NCBI GenBank assembly: GCA_933207985.1 | Contig: OW240917.1 | Location: 115,086,490-115,150,489 of the forward strand | DNA: 64,000 nt | Reading direction: 5' to 3' | From: Pelobates cultripes | Lineage: Eukaryota; Chordata; Amphibia; Anura; Pelobatidae | Shown: positions 58,218 through 64,000 of the stretch, one piece after another | Position numbering within the stretch: the stretch's first letter is position 1 | How the letters are laid out: each line of letters opens with the position of its first letter | The notes under the pieces: model-generated | The model's database searches: none | The model's input: only the letters and a program-made list of their open reading frames with translations | What the model was told of the DNA's origin: nothing | Made by a program: the position numbers and the translations under genes

Positions 58218-59490
58218 AGAGAATTTATCTTATCTTTTTCTCTTTTCTTTTTTTTTCCCCTCTCCTTCTCCTATCTTCTCCTCTCTTTTTCCCTTTTTAC
58301 CTCTTTTCAGAGTCACATCTCCTTTAGGATAGGTGTCTTTTTTTACTAGTTCATATATTTGCATCATCGTCAACTTATAACAATCAAAAAACCACAAAAC
58401 ATTTACATTCACAACCACATTTATAAGAAACATCCCTTAAAGGAAGTATGGATGGACCTGTGATGTTCCCTCTTTCACAGAACCTCCAAATAGATCCTAT
58501 ATAGGATCATTATAATGATACTGAACTACCCCTTTTGGAGAGTATTTGAGCCAGATAATAAATTTAGGACCCCGATTGGTACTCTACATAATTAACAATA
58601 AAGAGAGAGAAAAAAAAAAAATCTTGTCAATCTCTACCTAATCCTTCTTCCTCCTCTTGCCCTCTCTTTTCCTAGATGGTCTCAGGCTTCATACCCGGCC
58701 CATTATATTCTTCCACTTCTAATAAACATAAATTATCATGCAATCCAACATAAACCTTAGTGATTAAACAACCCCTTACGACAATTATCAACCTTTGTCT
58801 TTCTACCCCTTCAGTACCTCTATTTAATTCAGTATTCTTATAACTTTTATAGCAATAACAGTGACTTATCAATTTACACTCGTTTTGTGAAATCCAGCTT
58901 AAAATTAGCAAGCTGTGTTTTGAAACTTAATTATTTAAATTCTCCTCTAAAAATCAGTGCTCCTTTGTGGACTATCACAAAAAAAAGTTTTACCCTCAAA
59001 TCTCCCTCTCAAACTCTTTCTAAGGCAAATTCAATATCCCTCCTCATCTATTCTAATAATTATTTGTTCCCGTTTCCTTCTTCAGTGAAATTTCTTCATA
59101 TATAGCGGCTATTATACTTATCCTTCCTTAATCATTATTTTACATCCTATTATTACAGTGCATATCGGGAACAGCAACCACCTCTTTGATACCAATAGTG
59201 ACTTTATGAACCAATTGTATAAACATCTAGTATCTTAAGTTAACTAAAAAAATATTTGCATGTACAATCATCCCCAAAGAAAAAACCCTCCTAGTGCATA
59301 ACAATTTAGATTTTGTCAATTAACAGAGTCTGTCTTCGTCTTCTTTATCTTCCCCTTAGATCAGGTATAGGTAATAAAGCCAGGAAGGGGGGGAGAGAAA
59401 GAGAAAAAAAAAACAACAAAAAAACAAAAAAAAAACACCTTCGTTTTCCAATTATACAGCTTCTCTCCTGCGTCCTTTATCCTCATCTCC
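58218..59490 (-). other. Inter-ORF spacer of the L1 element
   Basis: This 1273-base region between ORF1 and ORF2 has no long open frame. Its ORF2-proximal part is purine-rich on the element strand (AAAAGAAAAAGATAAGATAA). It is far longer than the short spacer of mammalian L1s. It may be an insertion, a decayed coding part or a normal feature of this family. Confidence 0.6.
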
Positions 59491-60444
59491 TTAAATGTCC
59501 AATTGAAAATTCTGCTCTCTGAACCAATTTGAAATTTCTGTAACGTCTGAAAAGGAATATGTCCTTGCTTCATACGAAACGATAATCTTACAGGGATATC
59601 GCCATGCATATCTAATATTCTTCTTATGCAGGATCTTTGTGTAGTTTGCAAACGATTTTCTTTTAATCCTAGTGTGATAGGAAATATCTGGAAAAATCCT
59701 GATGTCGCTATGTGGATCCTTCATCTTAGTAAGTCTTGATGCTTTTATAACTTGTTCTTTCATTTTATAAGACGAGCAGCAGATCATCACATCTCTCGGT
59801 TTGCTTTGATCCACATATTCCGGTTTCATAACTCTGTGACTTCTTTCCAGGAAATTTGATGAATTTGTCATTTGTATACCCAATTGTGCGAAAATCTCCC
59901 TAATATGATCTTGCAATTTGTCCCTATTGACAGATTCTGGGATTCCCCTGATTCTTAAATTATTGCGACGGGAACGACCTTCCAGATCTGCAATTTTGAG
60001 TTCCATATCCTCTATCTTTTTATTTGTCTTTCTCATGGTATCTTCTGTTGTTGCTTGCTGAAATTCCATTGATTCTACTTTTTCTTCGTACTGCTTGAGT
60101 TTTTTTTCCATCTGTGATAACTCCAATTTGAATTCCAGCAGGCCTTCATGTATCTCCTTTTTAATTGTCTCAAGTTGCCGTTCAAAACAGGACTCAAGAT
60201 AAATATGTAATTCATCTGTATTATATTCTCTTGGACTTAAGTTTGAGGATATGCCCTTTGGAGATAGATGTTCTGCTTCTTTAAATGATTGAGAGGAGGA
60301 ATCTGATATATTTTGTTGTTGATCTAATTCCAATTTCTGTATTTGCGGCGGAACTGACGAAGAGAGCCTTCTATCTGACTTGCATTCTAACTTTCTTTCT
60401 CTTTTCATGGGCTGTTTATTATCTTGCCCTTTCCTAGTGGTCAT
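59491..60444 (-). CDS. L1-type ORF1p, nucleic-acid-binding protein
   Basis: The 317-residue frame is open and complete, within the range for L1 ORF1p. ORF1p coats L1 RNA as a trimer and acts as a nucleic-acid chaperone. Order of parts: a basic and serine-rich N terminus (1-70), a heptad-rich coiled coil (about 75-158, with LETIKKEIHE and MEKKLKQYEEKVE), then the hallmark SRRNNLRIRGIPES at 158-171 that opens the RRM-like domain. The C-terminal domain contains DIRIFPDISYHTR (247-259) and a YPCKIIVSYEARTYSF stretch (283-298). The start, 60444, is the first methionine after stops and is followed by a basic tail as in relatives. No lesion is visible, in contrast to ORF2. Confidence 0.88.
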   Translation of the reverse strand: MTTRKGQDNKQPMKRERKLECKSDRRLSSSVPPQIQKLELDQQQNISDSSSQSFKEAEHLSPKGISSNLSPREYNTDELHIYLESCFERQLETIKKEIHEGLLEFKLELSQMEKKLKQYEEKVESMEFQQATTEDTMRKTNKKIEDMELKIADLEGRSRRNNLRIRGIPESVNRDKLQDHIREIFAQLGIQMTNSSNFLERSHRVMKPEYVDQSKPRDVMICCSSYKMKEQVIKASRLTKMKDPHSDIRIFPDISYHTRIKRKSFANYTKILHKKNIRYAWRYPCKIIVSYEARTYSFSDVTEISNWFREQNFQLDI

Positions 60445-61395
60445 CTTGAGAGAAGAGAAGAAAGAAAAAAAAAAAAATTCTCCTTTAAGCCAGATTCAAA
60501 CGGACCTTTATGATGTTAAGGCTTGTTCCACGCCTTTGGTACTTATAGTGCTTTAATTGCGCTTTCTTTTCTTCGCTTTATTTTTCACTTAACTTTGCTC
60601 CTTTATCTTCTTCCAATTAAACTCTTCATTTATAAATTAATATCTTCTGCTTAAACTATCATATTTAGTTGTAACAAATTAATAGTTTTAAACACTTAAG
60701 CTTGTTTTGCTTTTTCCTGTTTTCTTTTGTAGTCTTAATTGTTGTCTCTTTGCTTTATCTTCGAAAGTCTTACAAAATATTGTCTTGGTAATATTTGTAT
60801 TTTACTTTTTATGATAGTCAGCTGAGTCAAATATCTTTTTATGGATACTTAAAGCACCATAGCCTGTCAGGATACAAGCAATCAATTACACACGTTCCAC
60901 AGTGCAGAGATGGACATGGAGAATGAAGATATATATTTTCTCTTTTTCTTTTTTCTTTCCCCTTCACTTTCCCTTTCTTTTTTTTTTTGTAAGTCTTAGA
61001 ATATTAAGTGTTAACAACAATTGACTTTTATATTCACTCTCATAAATTTACTACGAACAGCTTTTCCAAGGTGTATCAGTGAAGCTTTTGCTGAATATCG
61101 CTCCACTTACCCACACAGTGGCTGTTGGTGCAACGATTGCTTCAGGCTGGACTCGTCCGACCCCCGTCCTCCTCTCTCTTCTTTCCGCTCTCCTTCCTCG
61201 TAATTCCGGCTTCAATTTTATACGAAGTCGGCTTCAAGCTTCAGGCTTCACGCAGCTCCAAGTCAGCAAGGCAGCTTCAAGCGGGTCTCGTCCGATCTGG
61301 CGTCCTGGGGCTCAGCTCCCTAAGGCGCCAGCATCTCCGCGTGCAAGGATGTGCGCACCCGCGCGTTCACGTCCTACGTCATCGCTCCACCCCCC
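60445..61395 (-). promoter_or_regulatory. L1 5' UTR, presumed internal promoter
   Basis: The outer 260 bases (61130-61395) are GC- and CpG-rich with a GATGACGTAGG CRE-like motif near 61377. The part next to ORF1 is AT-rich. L1 elements carry their promoter in the 5' UTR, so the GC-rich block is the likely promoter, by inference. Plus-strand frames here are incidental. Confidence 0.6.
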
Positions 61396-61584
61396 CACTG
61401 TATATGCGGTTATTTGTATTTTATATATAGATAGATATATATAGAATGTAATTCTAAGTGTATTTTGTTACATATATATATTAATAACAAAATACAGTTA
61501 GAATGAAATTACATATGAATATTTAATTTATATTAAATTTTGTTTCAATATTTTATTTTTTTATTTTATTATTGTAAATATAGG

Positions 61585-61601
61585 TGTGTGTGTGTATGTG
61601 T

Positions 61602-61640
<39 letters not shown>
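61585..61640. repeat. (TG)n(TA)n microsatellite
   Basis: GTGTGTGTGTATGTGTGTAT leads into about 13 TA repeats. Confidence 0.85.
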
Positions 61641-61643
<3 letters not shown>

Positions 61644-61737
61644 CGTCATTCTAAGTGTATTTTAATACTAATATATATACTTATATTAATATTAAAATAC
61701 ACTTTGTATGATGTTACATATATATAATATGTATATT

Positions 61738-61844
<107 letters not shown>

Positions 61845-61932
61845 CATTTATTTTATTTTTAAACATGTTGAATTAATTTATTTTTTTACATTTTAGACAA
61901 TTCCCCTGCTGGCAGATCACCACCCAGCTATA

Positions 61933-61975
61933 GGGGGCCATGTGATCGCTCTTTGAGAGCGATCACATGGCCCCC
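61933..61975. repeat. Perfect 20-bp hairpin
   Basis: GGGGGCCATGTGATCGCTCT (61933-61952) pairs perfectly with 61956-61975 around a TTG loop. It is GC-rich in otherwise AT-rich DNA. Confidence 0.92.
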
Positions 61976-62039
61976 GGGGGCCTCATTTGCCGGGGCAGGG
62001 CTACCTGGGCTGTCAGGATGCATTTTAGGCAGCCATGAC

Positions 62040-62219
62040 CCAGGAAGGATCTCTAGCAGCCATCTAAGGAGTGGCCAGTGAAGTTATCACTAGGCTGTAA
62101 TGTAAACACTGCATTTTCTCTGAAAAGACAGTGTTTACAGCAAAAAGCCTAAAGGTAATGATTCTACTCACCAGAACTAATTCAATAAACTGTAGTTCTG
62201 GTGACTATAGTGTCCCTTT
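62040..62219. mobile_element. T2/Kolobok-like MITE, right half
   Basis: AGCAGCCATCTAAGGAGTGG, a TGTAAACACTG..CAGTGTTTACA inverted repeat, and the end CTGGTGACTATAGTGTCCC TTTA match the right half of 3766. The left half is absent. Confidence 0.78.
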
Positions 62220-63070
62220 ACGTTTTGTATTTGTCTGTGTATATTGTATACACTGTATGTATATTGTATTTATAAATGCCAGTAGTAAATAAATAAATCA
62301 TCCAATGTAAATCATGTTGGCTCTCCTGCTAGGGAACTTCTGTTTCTAAAGCAATGACAGCGAAGGCAAGGGAACATAATTTACCAGACTCCAGGTAAGG
62401 AGATAAACCATTCAGAAATGGTTTGAATTCTTACAATGGGGGTTGCCGGGACATTCCAGGTCCTATAACCACTATAGTTACAGCTATTTCTTGCCTGAAG
62501 AAAGTAAGCAGTCAATTCAGCCTGATTCTAAAGAATTCACATACCAGCTGGCCTTGCTCTACTCATAAGGTTCTCCATTTCCTTACAGCTACATTGTACA
62601 TAAACTGTAGGAATCTTTTAATAAGTGAACCAAACCTGTCAAGCATTTCTCCTCCTTCTTTCAGAGGAACACAATATTCTTTTTTGTCGACTAAGCGCTG
62701 AAGAATCGATCAATTTTATTCTAAGGATCTGTGCCACTGTGTATCTTCTCAACATCTCCAGTTTCTTTCTGCCATGAACCTGAGCAGTTACCTTTAGCTC
62801 TCTTGAGAGTAGATAGTAAAATAAACCTCTTACACAAGAGTCTAAAGGAATAACAGGTTCTACTTCTACTTCATTTATGACACGCTGGATTTTATAATGA
62901 AAAATACTTTTTTGAGTTGTTAAAATTTAAGAAGATATATACTTCCCAGCAGTGAGAGTACCATTAATGCAATAGCCATCATAATAGTTTCTCATGTGAG
63001 CAAGACTCTTCAGACCTTTAGACTGGGAGTTTATGCAGGTTGTGACTTACGGGTGATTTATCACGTAACC
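62220..63070. other. Non-coding stretch, nothing recognised
   Basis: The frame at 62423-62701 has no domain. No element ends. Confidence 0.4.
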
Positions 63071-63218
63071 CAGGGGTGCCCAAAAGGTAGATCCCCAGAT
63101 GTTTTTAAACTATGGCTTCCATGATGCAGTGTCATTCTAAAGCATTCTAAAGGCATGCAAAGCAACATGGGAGTTGTAGTTCTACAACATCTGGGGATCT
63201 ACCCTTTGGACACCCCTG
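63071..63218. mobile_element. hAT-type MITE, 148 bp
   Basis: CAGGGGTGCCCAAAAGGTAG ATCCCCAGATG at the left pairs with CATCTGGGGATCTACCCTTT GGACACCCCTG at the right, giving about 30 bases of inverted repeat. The 8-bp flanks ACGTAACC and ATGTAAAC agree at 6 of 8 positions, a decayed hAT target duplication. The inside includes GGGAGTTGTAGTTCTACAAC. Confidence 0.88.
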
Positions 63219-64000
63219 ATGTAAACAGTGCCCTACACAGCCTCCAGGTTAATTCACTAAAGCATTAATTTACAGGGAATTTGATGTGCATTTATAATTT
63301 TAGACCTAAGTTAAGTCAGCTATGTTTCCAGTTTGACTACTTTAGACCCTATGTGTTAAATTGTAGGAGAAGGGCAGAATATCATAATATTCTACCTTTC
63401 TAATAAATTATGATAATAAATAAGGTATTGATGCAAATGTATCCGACAGACACTAAGCATCACGCCAACAGCAGTCAAAATGAGTACAATTACCAAGTAC
63501 TTCATAGATGTCTACGTTTTCAGGTTTTGTTGAGAGCCATTAGTTCTGTTCATTGTGCGAAGATTCTTCAGGTCAGGGAAAGTTCTCTTTGAACTTCTTG
63601 GGAAATAATATTTTCATAATATCCGGACTGCCCCACCAAAACTGGGGAGTTGGGTGGCCTGTTGATACACGTATTATTTGTAAAGTGCCATTGGTTGGCT
63701 GCAATCTGCACACAGATTCTGAGACATGAACAACCATTGTTTATGCACTTTTATGTTACCCTTTTCTATAATTTTTTTTATTCCATTGACTTGTGTTTGC
63801 TTTCATTCACGCATAAGATCCATCTATTTTTGTTTATTAGTCTGGGAGCAGAACTTTAGAAAATGGGTTTTTTTTTTCTACATTGGCTATAACTAAGTAG
63901 AGCTAAAAATTGAATTTTAATAAAGGCCAGTTTTAAAATGTAATCATGTAGAATGTTCTTCGGAAAGTACTGCATTAACAAATACATATTTCCTATTTTT
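63219..64000. other. Unassigned non-coding DNA
   Basis: 63245-63350 belongs to the 'TTATTCACTAAA' interspersed family (see 28845). The rest is AT-rich with no recognised element. No gene reaches the window end. Confidence 0.4.

Larger units (their letters stand above)
54060..61395 (-). mobile_element. L1-type LINE, nearly full length
   Basis: In minus-strand order it has a GC-rich 5' region, ORF1, a 1.3-kb spacer, ORF2 with endonuclease and reverse transcriptase, a 3' UTR of about 380 bases and a poly(A) tail of 15 (the T-run at 54060-54074). The protein motifs are L1/Tx1-type. It lies inside the multi-palindromic element. The 5' border is placed where GC-rich sequence stops (about 61395). 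A target duplication is not clear; TGTATA occurs at both edges but is short and AT-rich. Confidence 0.87.

Noticed and set aside
54000..61450. TGTATA at both edges as the L1 target duplication
   Set aside because: Six bases in very AT-rich DNA are expected by chance, and the exact 5' border is uncertain.

Overview
The window looks like non-coding nuclear DNA from a vertebrate, most probably an anuran amphibian. It is AT-rich and full of short introns-free repeats, with no operons. The repeat mix points to frogs: many TTAA-flanked MITEs with AAAGG ends (the T2/Kolobok-like group described in Xenopus), CR1-like LINEs with 8-bp tail repeats, L1/Tx1-type LINEs, a Penelope-like element and hAT and Tc1 remnants. 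The species assignment is inference. I recognise no host protein-coding gene, tRNA, rRNA or snRNA. Every long, protein-like reading frame belongs to a transposable element.

Layout. 1-13 kb: sequence I cannot assign, with T2-like MITEs (2962, 3766, 6447, 9187, 11230), SINE-like units ending in AAT/AAC microsatellites, and a decayed CR1-like 3' end (11.8-12.5 kb, minus). 13.3-16.5 kb: a Tc1-like transposon on the minus strand, broken by a T2-like MITE and by the 3' end of a Penelope-like element. That element encodes a GIY-YIG domain and, downstream, what reads as a hammerhead ribozyme. 16.6-18.4 kb: a 5'-truncated CR1-like LINE with one frameshift. 20.8-21.7 kb: an internally deleted L1-type retroposon with a perfect 15-bp target duplication. 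26.9-28.8 kb: a degenerate minisatellite containing a second Tc1-like fragment. 28.8-34 kb: repeat-poor DNA with a possible RFX/CRE site.

36.3-37.4 kb and 46.7-48.0 kb: two hAT-type non-autonomous elements, one with a 165-bp GC-rich palindrome, the other with perfect 8-bp target duplications and a microsatellite-flanked internal segment that may be captured sequence. 39.2-39.8 kb: L1 3' fragment. 42.8-46.1 kb: clustered and abutting TTAA MITEs. 52.7-62 kb: a DNA element made of successive palindromes, split by a nearly complete L1 LINE on the minus strand (54.1-61.4 kb). Its ORF1 is open. Its ORF2 has one internal stop and a few frameshifts near the C terminus.

How the parts relate. The autonomous families (L1, CR1-like, Penelope-like, Tc1) carry recognisable enzyme domains: APE endonuclease plus reverse transcriptase, reverse transcriptase, GIY-YIG nuclease, and DDE transposase. 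The MITEs and the deleted L1 copy are non-autonomous and would need enzymes supplied from elsewhere. Nesting gives a relative order: the Tc1 copy is older than the MITE and the Penelope-like element inside it, and the palindromic element is older than the L1 in it. Family names come from motif recognition only; no database search was run.
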